Assembly (NCBI GenBank): GCA_045589355.1
Contig: JAZNOW010000041.1
Location: 1 to 23,310 of the forward strand
Reading direction: 5' to 3'
Origin: RUG563 sp045589355
GTDB taxonomy: Bacteria > Bacillota > Clostridia > Christensenellales > Aristaeellaceae
DNA: 23,310 nt
The position numbers and the translations under genes are program-made. Shown piece after piece: positions 12,479 through 20,576 of this stretch. Each line of letters begins with the position of its first letter. Positions within the stretch are counted from its first letter, which is position 1. The notes beneath the pieces are model-generated. The model was not told the origin of the DNA, made no database searches, and was given only the letters and a program-made list of their open reading frames with translations.

Positions 12479-12910
12479 TCAAAAGCGTTTGAACATCACG
12501 TTCACGCTGTCCTTGCCCATGCCGGAAGCATGGTAAAAACCCAGATTATCGTCAATGGAAATCAGCTGGGTCACGTGCACACCGACCACTGCCAGTTCCT
12601 TTTCAAGGGAAAGCATAAGGCCCTTGCCATACCCCTTTTTCTGGTGTTCGGGCATCACAAACAATTCCGACACGAAGAAAAAATCTTCCTCCGCATAGGG
12701 GTCCACATAGCCCAGCACCCCGCCGATCACCTGGCCCTCCATTACCGCTGCCATACCGGCCGACCGGTAATTGGAAAGGATGGCCCGGATGCGGCGCTGT
12801 GCCCGCTCTTCCGTCCAGCGTTCGTTCCAGGGTTCCTGGGCATAGGCGGCCATCATGGCTTCCGCCAGCCCCGGCAGATGCTGCTGTTCAATGGGCAAAT
12901 ATTCCGTCAT
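12479..12910 (-). CDS. GNAT family N-acetyltransferase
   Basis: A single GNAT domain fills the 143 residues. The acetyl-CoA binding loop is FVMPEHQKKGYGKGLMLSLE (about 88-107), a clear match to the Q/R-x-x-G-x-G/A motif. EPWNERWTEERAQRRI near the N-terminus resembles the substrate-side helix of the AAC(6')-like subgroup, and NLGFYHASGM is the common NPGAxxFYxxxGF motif. The start overlaps the nnr stop by 4 bases (ATGA). It could modify a small amine or a protein; an aminoglycoside is only one option, as most such chromosomal enzymes have no proven substrate. Confidence 0.87.
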   Translation of the reverse strand: MTEYLPIEQQHLPGLAEAMMAAYAQEPWNERWTEERAQRRIRAILSNYRSAGMAAVMEGQVIGGVLGYVDPYAEEDFFFVSELFVMPEHQKKGYGKGLMLSLEKELAVVGVHVTQLISIDDNLGFYHASGMGKDSVNVMFKRF

Positions 12911-14469
12911 ACAGTTTTCCTCGCTTCATAAAAACAATGGATCAATTGTTCCGCTGTCAATTCCAGTAAGCCGTATTTTTGTTCCCCTGCTTTGCCGGCC
13001 ATACCGTGCCACAGGCAAGCAAGGCCGGCCGCCCGGAAAGCGGAATCCGCCTGATGCAAAAGCGTGCCCAGCATACCGGCCAGCACGTCGCCGCTGCCGC
13101 CCTTGGCCATGGCCGGGCTTCCGGCAGCATTGAGCATGTATTCCGGTTTACCGTCTTCCGTGCGGCAGATCACCGTCACGTCGCTTTTGAGCACCACGGT
13201 GCAGCCGAATTTTTCACACAGCAGCTTCGCCGCCGTCAGTTTATCCGCCAGCACTTCAGAAACGGTGCACCCAAGCAGCCGGGCCGCCTCCCCGATGTGG
13301 GGGGTGATCACGGCCTTTTCGCCAAGATGGAAGGGATGCTTCGCCAACAAATTCAGGGCGTCCGCATCCCAGACGGTGGGCTTTTCCGGGTCATACAGGG
13401 CACTTATGTTCTGCCACACCTCCTCCCCCTGTCCCAGGCCGCAGCCCATCACCAGCACATCATAGGCAGGCTTTTCCCGAACCGCTTTTTCAATATCCAC
13501 GCACATGGCATTTGGCACCAGCGTCTGTAAAACGGGCATCATCTCCCGGGAACAGGCAATGGTGGTGAGCCCAGCCCCTGCTGCAATGGCCGCTTTGGCG
13601 CACATGGCCGCAGCCCCTGCCATGCCCATGCTGCCGGCATAGATCAGCACCCGGCCGCAATCGCCCTTATGGGCGTTGAGCGTGCGCCCGGGCAAAAGGC
13701 GCAGGGCTTTTTCCGTCAGCACTTCGCAGTGCAGTTCCGCGTCCGCCAATGAAAGCACATCGCTGTGCCAGGGATCCATCTTCCATAGGCCGATGTCCGC
13801 CACGATGATTCTCCCCACCGCTTCCCGATCCCGCGTCAGGTACAAGCCGGGCTTGGGCGCATGGAAGGTGACCGTCACATTTGCATGCACATAAGAATCT
13901 TCAAACACTTCCCCGGTCAGGCCGTTCAGGCCGCTGGGGATATCCACCGCAATCACCGGCGGAAAGGAAAAGTCATGCCAGGGCACAAGAATCATTCGGG
14001 TGGTTACTTCGTCCGGTGATCCCTTGATGCCGGTGCCAAGCAGCGCATCCACATAGCCATCAAAATGCTCCCGAGCCCCTTCCCCTTTCAGGGGCCATTC
14101 CTCTACCGGCATTTCCCGCAGGTTCAGCATTTTAATATCCAGCGCCTTGCACCATGCCAGGTTTGCTTTGGCGTCGGGCGTCTTCGGTTCACCGGACAGC
14201 CAGATTTCGGAAAGACCGCCGCGCATAAAAAACAGGCGTGCAGCCGCCAGGCCGTCGCCGCCGTTATTGCCGGTGCCGCACAGGAACAGCACCTTTTTCC
14301 CCTTGCAGCATCCGCCCAGTTCCTTTTCCAGCGCATCCACCACTGCGATGGCTGCATGCTCCATTAGCAGCAGGCTGGGCACCCCAAGGGCAAACGCCTT
14401 TTGCTCCGTTTCCCGCATATCCCGGGGCGTGAGCACCTGATAAGCGTCCATATCCAAATCATTATGCAT
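12907..14469 (-). CDS. nnr: Bifunctional NAD(P)H-hydrate repair enzyme
   Basis: The 520-residue protein repairs damaged NAD(P)H hydrates. The N-terminal half (about 1-215) is the epimerase NnrE (YjeF_N): LLLMEHAAIAVVDAL, FLCGTGNNGGDGLAAARLFF and VDALLGTGIKG. The C-terminal half (about 235-515) is the ADP-dependent (S)-NAD(P)H-hydrate dehydratase NnrD of the ribokinase fold: LPGRTLNAHKGDCGRVLIYAG-type start, VITPHIGEAARLLG and the nucleotide-binding MAKGGSGDVLAGMLG. I chose 14469 because AAAGGA lies 9-13 bases upstream; the ATG 12 bases further up has the SD directly against it, and farther extensions run through acpS. It follows acpS by only 4 bases; acpS-nnr pairs are common in Firmicutes. 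Its C-terminal four bases overlap the GNAT start. Confidence 0.95.
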   Translation of the reverse strand: MHNDLDMDAYQVLTPRDMRETEQKAFALGVPSLLLMEHAAIAVVDALEKELGGCCKGKKVLFLCGTGNNGGDGLAAARLFFMRGGLSEIWLSGEPKTPDAKANLAWCKALDIKMLNLREMPVEEWPLKGEGAREHFDGYVDALLGTGIKGSPDEVTTRMILVPWHDFSFPPVIAVDIPSGLNGLTGEVFEDSYVHANVTVTFHAPKPGLYLTRDREAVGRIIVADIGLWKMDPWHSDVLSLADAELHCEVLTEKALRLLPGRTLNAHKGDCGRVLIYAGSMGMAGAAAMCAKAAIAAGAGLTTIACSREMMPVLQTLVPNAMCVDIEKAVREKPAYDVLVMGCGLGQGEEVWQNISALYDPEKPTVWDADALNLLAKHPFHLGEKAVITPHIGEAARLLGCTVSEVLADKLTAAKLLCEKFGCTVVLKSDVTVICRTEDGKPEYMLNAAGSPAMAKGGSGDVLAGMLGTLLHQADSAFRAAGLACLWHGMAGKAGEQKYGLLELTAEQLIHCFYEARKTV

Positions 14470-14473
14470 GTTT

Positions 14474-14851
14474 TTACACATTCCTTTCGGCAATGGCCAC
14501 CGCAGCCGCCACACCGCCGTCATGCGAAATGGACAGGTGCAGGTTGGTAATGTGCCGCTGGGCCGCATGCATGGCGTAGCCACCCCGCAGGTCATAATAA
14601 GGGGCTCCCAGCTTATCGTGCAAAATGCAGATATCGCTGAGCTGGCCGCCGGTCATGCCGGTGCCCAGCGCTTTCATCAGCGCTTCCTTGGCAGCAAAAA
14701 TACCCGCCATGGTCTGGGCGGCCGCTTTGCCTTTGTTTTCAATGTATTCCTGTTCCTCCGGGGCAAAAAAGCGCCCCAGAAACCGCCCGTCCACCAGCAG
14801 TTTTTCCATGCGTGCAATATCGCACACATCCAGCCCTACGCCCACAATCAT
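14474..14851 (-). CDS. acpS: Holo-[acyl-carrier-protein] synthase
   Basis: AcpS transfers 4'-phosphopantetheine from CoA to a serine of acyl carrier protein, making it active for fatty acid synthesis. The 125 residues carry both family motifs: VGLDVCDIARME (Mg-binding Asp near residue 8) and GIFAAKEALMKALG (Glu about 57, Lys nearby), plus the late LHLSISHDGGVAAAVAIAE. The length is normal for AcpS. The start overlaps the stop of the P1-family peptidase gene by 4 bases (ATGA) and lacks a strong SD of its own, so it is probably translated by coupling. It is the fourth gene of the trpS operon and precedes nnr. Confidence 0.96.
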   Translation of the reverse strand: MIVGVGLDVCDIARMEKLLVDGRFLGRFFAPEEQEYIENKGKAAAQTMAGIFAAKEALMKALGTGMTGGQLSDICILHDKLGAPYYDLRGGYAMHAAQRHITNLHLSISHDGGVAAAVAIAERNV

Positions 14852-15807
14852 GGCCGGGAAAAAAGCAGCGCGTTGGCAATGGCACGGGCCGTTACTTCAG
14901 CCGCTGCGGCACAAAGCTTGACAAAGTTCACCTGGTTATCCGTCCGTCCGGTGGCCAGGGCAAAAATGGTATCCCCGTCCATCTGGGTATGCACCGGGCG
15001 GATGGTGCGGGCCAGGCCGTCGTGGGCCACGTCTGCCAGGCGGTTGGCCTGTTCCTTGGTCAATTTGCAGTCCACCGCCACCACGCCGATGGTGGTGTTG
15101 CTGCCGGGAGCCGGAATGCGCATCTGCTGGGGTGCCGGCGCATGGCCGTACAAAAGCCCTTCCGCATAGACGGGCGTGCCGTCCGGCATGTGAGCGCAGC
15201 CGATCACCTTGCCGGTTTCGGGGTGATACACATCCCCCACGGCATTGACGGCCACCACAGCCCCCACCGTCACCCCTTCGGGCAGGGTGATGGAGGCAGA
15301 GCCGATGCCGCTGTCCTGGGGAGCAGCGGACGTGACCAGCTTGCCCACCGTGGCGCCGGTGCCGGCGCCCACACGGCCCTGGGCCATGCCCTTGGCGGCA
15401 TTCATGCAAGCGGTGCGGCCCATGGCCGCGTCAGGCCGGATGCGGGGATCCCCCACACCCAGGTCATACAAAACGGCAGCGGGCACGATGGGCACCCGGG
15501 CTACCCCCATATCCATCCCAAAGTCCATGCTTTCCAGATAGCGCATGACGCCGCCGGCTGCATCCAGCCCGTAGGCGCTGCCGCCGGAAAGCACCACGGC
15601 GTTCACATTTTCCACCAGATTGCCGGGGCGCAGCAAATCCGTTTCCCGGGTGCCGGGAGCGGCACCGCGGACGGAAACGCCGCCAATGGCGCCGTCCTTC
15701 CTGCAAAGCACCACCGTACAGCCGGTACGCGCCTGCAGGTTGCCTGCATGGCCCACCTTGATGCCATGCACCATGGTAATATCACCGGGATAAGTTCTTT
15801 CCGCCAT
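14848..15807 (-). CDS. P1-family peptidase (DmpA/NylC type)
   Basis: Enzymes of this family self-cleave into two chains and act as L-aminopeptidases/D-esterases or, in NylC, as oligomer amidases. The 319 residues show the family start with IKVGHAGNLQARTGCTVVLC, the GGSAYGLDAAGGV segment (75-87) and GSNTTIGVVAVDCKLTKEQ. The last marks the cut site: cleavage between Asn237 and Thr238 would free a Thr N-terminal nucleophile, as in NylC (classic DmpA uses Ser). No signal peptide is seen, so it acts in the cytoplasm. The gene starts 27 bases after the lipase-NlpC/P60 gene with a GAAGG ribosome site and overlaps acpS by 4 bases. Physiological substrate unknown. Confidence 0.9.
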   Translation of the reverse strand: MAERTYPGDITMVHGIKVGHAGNLQARTGCTVVLCRKDGAIGGVSVRGAAPGTRETDLLRPGNLVENVNAVVLSGGSAYGLDAAGGVMRYLESMDFGMDMGVARVPIVPAAVLYDLGVGDPRIRPDAAMGRTACMNAAKGMAQGRVGAGTGATVGKLVTSAAPQDSGIGSASITLPEGVTVGAVVAVNAVGDVYHPETGKVIGCAHMPDGTPVYAEGLLYGHAPAPQQMRIPAPGSNTTIGVVAVDCKLTKEQANRLADVAHDGLARTIRPVHTQMDGDTIFALATGRTDNQVNFVKLCAAAAEVTARAIANALLFSRP

Positions 15808-15834
15808 TTTTTTGCACCTTCTTCTATCAAAACG

Positions 15835-17298
15835 TCAGGCAAAAGTTTTGTTTTCTTCCTTCAAACGGTACGCCAGATAGCCATTTTCCTTCAGGTCAGC
15901 CACGTTTCTTTCCTTGCACAGCACTTTGCCGCCATACCGGGTGGCTTCCACCGTTTCAAACTGTTCTTCCTGCACCTTCCGGCTGAAGAACATCACATGG
16001 CTGCCGGCTTTCAGCAAGATATCCCCGGGCTGCATATCTTCGTACGTGATCTCATCGCACAGTGCCCCCAAATCCCGGGTGGAAAGCTTTTTGGGCAATT
16101 GCCAGCACACGCTCACCAGCCCGCTGCAATCCATCCCCACGCAATCCTTACTGATCACCCGGGGCCGGTCCTCCGGCACATTGCCGGCATATTTGCCCTC
16201 CTGCAGCCCTTGCAGGAACTGCTGTTCATCGCTCCAGCCGCCCCAGGCATAGGGCATGCCCCGGTTTTCCTTTCCCACCTGCCACCAGGCGCAGGGGTAC
16301 TGGCTGCCGGTATGGCCGGCATCCGGGGTATCCACCCGGTAGCCCATAGCATCTTCCCCATGGAAACGGTTTTTTTCTTCCGCCTGCCAGGCGATGGAAG
16401 CAAAGCCCCGGGCCCGCTTCAGCACACGTTTCCCGAAGGTGCGCTTCAATGCGCCCTCCAGCCAGGAAGCCAGGTCCGCATCCACTTCTTCTTTATTGAT
16501 TTCGTTGAAAAGCTCATGCCGGGCACCGGGGTACAGTTTCACCGTCACGTCCCGCATGCCGGCAGAGCGGAAATACGAAGCCACTTTTTCCACGCCCTTG
16601 CCCATCTGGCCCACCGGGTCCTGATCGCCGGAAAGGAAATAGACGGGCAAAGTTTTTGGCATTTTCTGCAGCCGTTTTTCATCCGTCAGCGCAGCCAGCC
16701 CGCCAAAGAAATCCGCATAGGCACGGCCGGTAAACATGAAGCCGCACAGGGGATCCTGCACATAGGCATCCACCTGTTTTTCATCCCGGCTGAGCCAATC
16801 CACCGGCGTTCTGGCCGGCCGGAAGGGCTTATTGTTCCCGGAAAAGGCCATTTTATCCACCAGCCTGCTGGGCTTTTTCGCAGGCACCAGGCTGGCCACG
16901 CATTTGCCTGCTAAGGTTAACCCTTTGGCATAATAGCCGGTACCGGAAAGGATGAGGCCGTCCAATTCCGGCCCATAACGCAGGGCGAACTCCCTTGCCA
17001 GAAAACTGCCCATGCTGTGACCCAATAAGAAATAAGGCGTATGTGGATACGCCTTTTTCGTTTCACTCATCAGATCATGGGCATCCTGCAAAAGCAAATT
17101 CCAGCCGTTCTTCCTGGCAAAATAGCCAAGCTGCCCGGCGTCCTTGCCATGGCCGCGGTGATCCCGGCCCACCACAACAAAGCCCTTTGCATTCAGAGCA
17201 TTGGCCATGCGCTCATACCGGCCCATATGCTCTGCCATGCCATGCATGATTTGCACAATGGCCCGGGGCTTGCCTTCACACGTCCAGATCATTTTCAT
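15835..17298 (-). CDS. Lysophospholipase-like hydrolase fused to NlpC/P60-like domain
   Basis: The 487-residue protein has two hydrolase modules. Residues 1 to about 285 form an alpha/beta hydrolase of the monoacylglycerol lipase (Hydrolase_4) type: QIMHGMAEHMGRYERMA as oxyanion segment, nucleophile GHSMGSF (Ser95), acid SGDQDPVG (Asp226) and GARHELFNE (His261). From about 310 on lies a domain like NlpC/P60 cell-wall peptidases: GMDCSGLVSVCW (Cys391) and GDILLKAGSHVMFF (His434), with the preceding MPYAWGG typical of such enzymes. The frame is continuous and both active sites look complete. There is no signal peptide, so it is surprising that a wall-type module sits on an apparently cytoplasmic protein. 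The ATG at 17298 has AAGGAGG 8 bases upstream; an upstream TTG would overlie the SD. It follows trpS by 36 bases. Confidence 0.87.
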   Translation of the reverse strand: MKMIWTCEGKPRAIVQIMHGMAEHMGRYERMANALNAKGFVVVGRDHRGHGKDAGQLGYFARKNGWNLLLQDAHDLMSETKKAYPHTPYFLLGHSMGSFLAREFALRYGPELDGLILSGTGYYAKGLTLAGKCVASLVPAKKPSRLVDKMAFSGNNKPFRPARTPVDWLSRDEKQVDAYVQDPLCGFMFTGRAYADFFGGLAALTDEKRLQKMPKTLPVYFLSGDQDPVGQMGKGVEKVASYFRSAGMRDVTVKLYPGARHELFNEINKEEVDADLASWLEGALKRTFGKRVLKRARGFASIAWQAEEKNRFHGEDAMGYRVDTPDAGHTGSQYPCAWWQVGKENRGMPYAWGGWSDEQQFLQGLQEGKYAGNVPEDRPRVISKDCVGMDCSGLVSVCWQLPKKLSTRDLGALCDEITYEDMQPGDILLKAGSHVMFFSRKVQEEQFETVEATRYGGKVLCKERNVADLKENGYLAYRLKEENKTFA

Positions 17299-17334
17299 TT
17301 TTTTGTCCTCCTTCTTCGTCAAAGGGGGAAGAAA

Positions 17335-18336
17335 TTACAGTTGGTACAGGCCAACCTTCTTATAAACCTTGCGCAGGGTCTTGCGGGCCAGATATTCCGC
17401 CTTTTCCGCATTGGCCCGCAGCATATTGTTCAGGCCTTCCTTATCGGCCAGGATTTCGTTATAGCGCTGCTGGATGGGCGCAAATTCCGTGATCACAGCA
17501 TCGGCAACCGCTTCCTTCAGGGCGCCGTAGCCCAGCCCCTGCAGGCCGGCAGCGGCGTCTTCGGGGGCCTGATCCTTCAGGGCGGCCAGGATGGTGAGCA
17601 GGTTGGAAACGCCGGGCTTGTTTTCGGGATCGTAGCGGATTTCGCCGTCGCTGTCCGTCACGGCGCGCTTGATCTTCCGACGAATATCTTCCGGCTTATC
17701 CAGCAGGGAGATGAAGGTATCTTCGGGGTCGGATTTGCTCATCTTGCGGGTGGGCTCCGTCAGGCTCATGATCTTGGCGGAAGCTTTGCGCATGTAGGGT
17801 TCGGGGATGGTGAACACATCGCCGTAAATGCCGTTGAACCGCTGGGCAATATCCCGGCACAGTTCCACATGCTGCTTCTGGTCCACGCCCACGGGCACGA
17901 TGTTGGTCTGGTACAAAAGAATGTCGCTGGCCATCAATACGGGGTAGGTAAACAGGCCGGCATTGATGTTATCGGCATGCTTGGCGGACTTATCCTTGAA
18001 CTGGGTCATACGGTTGAGTTCGCCCATATAGGTGAAGCAATTCAGAATCCAGGCCAGTTCTGCATGGGCAGGCACATGGCTCTGGCAGTAGATGATGTTT
18101 TCCTCCGGGTTCAGGCCGCAGGCAATATACAGCGCAGCCAGGGAAGCGGTGCGCTTGCGCAGGTCCGCCGGGTTCTGGCGCACGGTGAGGGTGTGCATAT
18201 CCACCACGCAGTACAGGCAATCCGCATCCGGGAAGGAGGAAAAATTGCGCAGAGCGCCGATGTAGTTGCCCAAAGTAATATTGCCGGAGGGCTGAATGCC
18301 CGAATAAACAACTTTCTTTTTTTCATTCTGTTCCAT
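17335..18336 (-). CDS. trpS: Tryptophanyl-tRNA synthetase
   Basis: The enzyme charges tRNA-Trp with tryptophan. The 333 residues match the bacterial class Ic synthetase: VVYSGIQPSGNITLGNYIGA with the HIGH-like TLGNYIG (21-27), the AELAWILNCFTYMGELNRMTQFK region that binds the tryptophan side chain, VGVDQKQHVELCRDIAQRFN and the KMSKS loop (198-202). Length is typical. It is the first gene of a seven-gene operon, with a promoter at 18371-18399. The transcript leader is only about 30 bases, too short for a T-box, so tryptophan-dependent control through tRNA is not seen here. The ribosome site AAGGGA is moderate, 12 bases upstream. Confidence 0.97.
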   Translation of the reverse strand: MEQNEKKKVVYSGIQPSGNITLGNYIGALRNFSSFPDADCLYCVVDMHTLTVRQNPADLRKRTASLAALYIACGLNPEENIIYCQSHVPAHAELAWILNCFTYMGELNRMTQFKDKSAKHADNINAGLFTYPVLMASDILLYQTNIVPVGVDQKQHVELCRDIAQRFNGIYGDVFTIPEPYMRKASAKIMSLTEPTRKMSKSDPEDTFISLLDKPEDIRRKIKRAVTDSDGEIRYDPENKPGVSNLLTILAALKDQAPEDAAAGLQGLGYGALKEAVADAVITEFAPIQQRYNEILADKEGLNNMLRANAEKAEYLARKTLRKVYKKVGLYQL

Positions 18337-18370
18337 GTGAATTCATTTCCCTTCTGGTATTCTAAAGCGA

Positions 18371-18399
18371 ATTATACCATTTTTCCCGCGGGATGTAAA
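18371..18399 (-). promoter_or_regulatory. Promoter of the trpS operon
   Basis: TTTACA (18394-18399) and a perfect TATAAT (18371-18376) on the minus strand, 17 bases apart. Transcription should start near 18364, about 28 bases before the trpS start codon. Confidence 0.8.
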
Positions 18400-18421
18400 G
18401 GCAATACAAAAACCATACAAC

Positions 18422-18467
18422 AAAAAAACGCCCCACCCGGCGTTCATGCCGGGCAGGACGTATGGGG
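18422..18467 (-). terminator. Terminator of the substrate-binding protein gene
   Basis: On the minus strand CCCGGC-ATGAAC-GCCGGG (18453-18436) lies inside outer arms CCCCA/TGGGG, and is followed by CG and seven Ts. It begins 9 bases after the stop codon at 18476 and separates this gene from the trpS promoter. Confidence 0.9.
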
Positions 18468-18475
18468 AAAGGGCA

Positions 18476-20449
18476 TTATTCGATGATGATAATGCCGCCT
18501 TCCACGAAATCGCTTTCCGTACCTTCTTCATCGGTTTCGGAGCGGTCGCCCAGGTATGCACCCAGGATAGCCTGGCTCCAGGTAGCGGTGGCGTTGATTT
18601 CATACCCCTGCAGAAGAGGCGTATAGAAATCAAAGTAGGCATTGGAGTAAACGGGAATGGCCGGCAGCACTTCAGCCCAGTATTCTTCAAACGCCAGCCA
18701 CTTTTGCAGGTAGGTGGCGATGTCACCGGGTTCCGTCCGGGCCATATCCATGGCCAGCTGATACAGCTTTTCATCTTCCAGATGAGAGAAATTGCTGTTG
18801 ATGCCGTCAATGGGGGCATAGGTCAGCGTGGGGTCAAATACTTCGCTGAAGTTGGTGGCCAGATAGATCATATCGCAGTCACGTTCGTCCTGGCGATAAT
18901 ACTGGTGCAGCAATTCTTCCATTTCCATGGGCTGCAGGGTAAGGCGGATGCCGGCCTGCGCCAGATAATCCAGGAAATAGGTGGGCAGATGATCCGCCAT
19001 GCGGTTGCCGGCGGGATAGATCATGGTAAGATCCAGGGCCACCAGCTGATCGTTCACCATCTTGCAGCGCACATCGTCCACACCGGGCTGGTAAGCATTG
19101 CCGTCGCGGTTCAGCGTCCAGCCGTCGTTATCCAGCAGCATGTTGGCCATTTCCACGTTCAGCTCGTACTTGAGCATGTTCTGAATATCCATTTCCTGCA
19201 GGGCAGTCAAGGTGTCTTCATACTGCTTCTTTTCTTCTTCGGTAGCCGTTTCTTCATCGGGCATTTCAGGGGTCATGGCGCCGGTGAGCACCTGATACAT
19301 CCACTGGCCGATGCCGTAATAGCTATCCACACACAGGCCGTAATTGCCCACATAACTGCTTACCAGGCCTTCTTTATCAAGGCACAGGGCCATGGCCTGA
19401 CGCACTGCCTGGCTGGACACGGTGTCCTTTTCGCAGTTGAAGGACATGAAGCTGTAGCCCACCCGGGCGTAGCTGGACATACGGGCCTTGTTTTCGCCCA
19501 CCAGCTGGATGCCTTCGTCAATGTTTTCCACATTCACGGCTTTATTGATCAGGCCCAGCTCGCCGCTTTCCAAGAGGTCCATCATGTTATCGTTGGTGAT
19601 GGTTTTGTAGGTCAGGTAAGGGATAACGGGCTTCAGGCCTTCCGCATTGCCCTTATAGTATTCGTTGATTTCAAATTCCGCCGTTTCGCCGTCAAAAGAA
19701 ATCAGCTTATAGGGGCCGCTGGTCACCTGAGGATGGGAAAGATAACCGGTTTCCGGGTTCAGCACCGTCTCGCGCAGCGCTTCCACCGTGAACGTGCCGG
19801 CAGATTTATCCAGATAGACGCCGTTGCCGTCGTCCTTCACCTGGCAGCCGGGTGCGATGGCATGCACAGGCAGGGGCAGGCAGTACAGAAGACCCAGTTC
19901 ATAGAAGAAGGGCAGGTTTTCTGCGCTGATGGTGATGGCAAGGCGATAATCGCCCAGCACACGCACGCCGGCCAGGGCATCGGTCTCCCCTGCTTTGTAG
20001 GCGGACATGCCCAGCACGGCGCCGTAGTTATCGGTATTGCCGTTCAGGGCCTGCACTTCATCCGCCACGGAAAAGAGGATGTTGAAAGCGTAATCACGGG
20101 CGGTGATCTGCGTACCATCGGTATAGAACAGATCTTCCGCCAGAGTCATTTCGTAGGTACGGTTGCCCTGGGCATCGTCATACACCACAATGCCCGTCAC
20201 AACAGCGGGGTCAGGCTCGAACACACCCTGTTCGTACTTCCAGAACATCAGGTTGTAGCCGAACAGAAGCTGTTCCACGTCCAGGTCAGCCGTGTTGTTG
20301 CCCCACATGTTGGTGGAGAAGTTGCCATTGAAGGCGGTGGTGTTGCCCACCACCAGGTGTTCGTATTGGGATGCAGTATCTTCTGCCAGTACCATGCAAT
20401 GGCTGAGGGCCATGATGAGCGCCAGCATGCAAGCTACCCATTTTTTCAT
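18476..20449 (-). CDS. ABC transporter substrate-binding protein, peptide type
   Basis: The 657-residue precursor begins with a Sec signal (MKKWVACMLALIMALSHCMVLAED), cut probably after VLA. The mature part looks like a family 5 solute-binding protein: VVGNTTAFNGNFSTNMWGNN, DLDVEQLLFGYNLM, the family's late-lobe MALCLDKEGLVSSYVGNYG and GIQLVGENKARM. LSHC is not a lipobox (His at -1 instead of Gly/Ala/Ser), so it is not clearly a lipoprotein, which is odd for a Gram-positive binding protein. The C-terminus is acidic and ends in four isoleucines and a Glu. No permease or ATPase gene adjoins it. The start at 20449 follows AAAGGATG at 12 bases; an ATG 12 bases earlier is too near the SD. It probably binds peptides, but nickel or sugars cannot be excluded. 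Confidence 0.8.
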   Translation of the reverse strand: MKKWVACMLALIMALSHCMVLAEDTASQYEHLVVGNTTAFNGNFSTNMWGNNTADLDVEQLLFGYNLMFWKYEQGVFEPDPAVVTGIVVYDDAQGNRTYEMTLAEDLFYTDGTQITARDYAFNILFSVADEVQALNGNTDNYGAVLGMSAYKAGETDALAGVRVLGDYRLAITISAENLPFFYELGLLYCLPLPVHAIAPGCQVKDDGNGVYLDKSAGTFTVEALRETVLNPETGYLSHPQVTSGPYKLISFDGETAEFEINEYYKGNAEGLKPVIPYLTYKTITNDNMMDLLESGELGLINKAVNVENIDEGIQLVGENKARMSSYARVGYSFMSFNCEKDTVSSQAVRQAMALCLDKEGLVSSYVGNYGLCVDSYYGIGQWMYQVLTGAMTPEMPDEETATEEEKKQYEDTLTALQEMDIQNMLKYELNVEMANMLLDNDGWTLNRDGNAYQPGVDDVRCKMVNDQLVALDLTMIYPAGNRMADHLPTYFLDYLAQAGIRLTLQPMEMEELLHQYYRQDERDCDMIYLATNFSEVFDPTLTYAPIDGINSNFSHLEDEKLYQLAMDMARTEPGDIATYLQKWLAFEEYWAEVLPAIPVYSNAYFDFYTPLLQGYEINATATWSQAILGAYLGDRSETDEEGTESDFVEGGIIIIE

Positions 20450-20509
20450 TCTGCAAATCATCCTTTCCTGTTGGACGCAGCCGCCCGATTGGTGCATATA
20501 ATCCGGAAT

Positions 20510-20539
20510 GCCCGGCATGCGCATTACCACATGCCGGGC
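20510..20539. repeat. Perfect 10-bp palindrome between surface protein and binding protein
   Basis: GCCCGGCATG and CATGCCGGGC pair fully around a 10-base loop. It lies 37 bases past the surface-protein stop and 60 bases before the binding-protein start. No T-tract follows, so it is at best a weak terminator; an RNA-stabilising hairpin or a protein site is equally possible. Confidence 0.6.
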
Positions 20540-20576
20540 CACACGACTTTTTCCTGTCATGCTTCCGTTTTACTGC

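Noticed and set aside
14812..16914. Open frame of about 700 codons on the plus strand
   Set aside because: Antisense to the P1-family peptidase and lipase-NlpC/P60 genes, both with clear catalytic motifs; no SD or domain.
20395..20449. Lipoprotein signal in the binding protein
   Set aside because: The only candidate, LSHC, has His at -1; a signal peptidase I site after VLA fits better.
20450..20560. N-terminal extension of the binding protein
   Set aside because: The Sec signal peptide begins at the ATG at 20449; the extension reads through the palindrome at 20510-20539 and would mask the signal.
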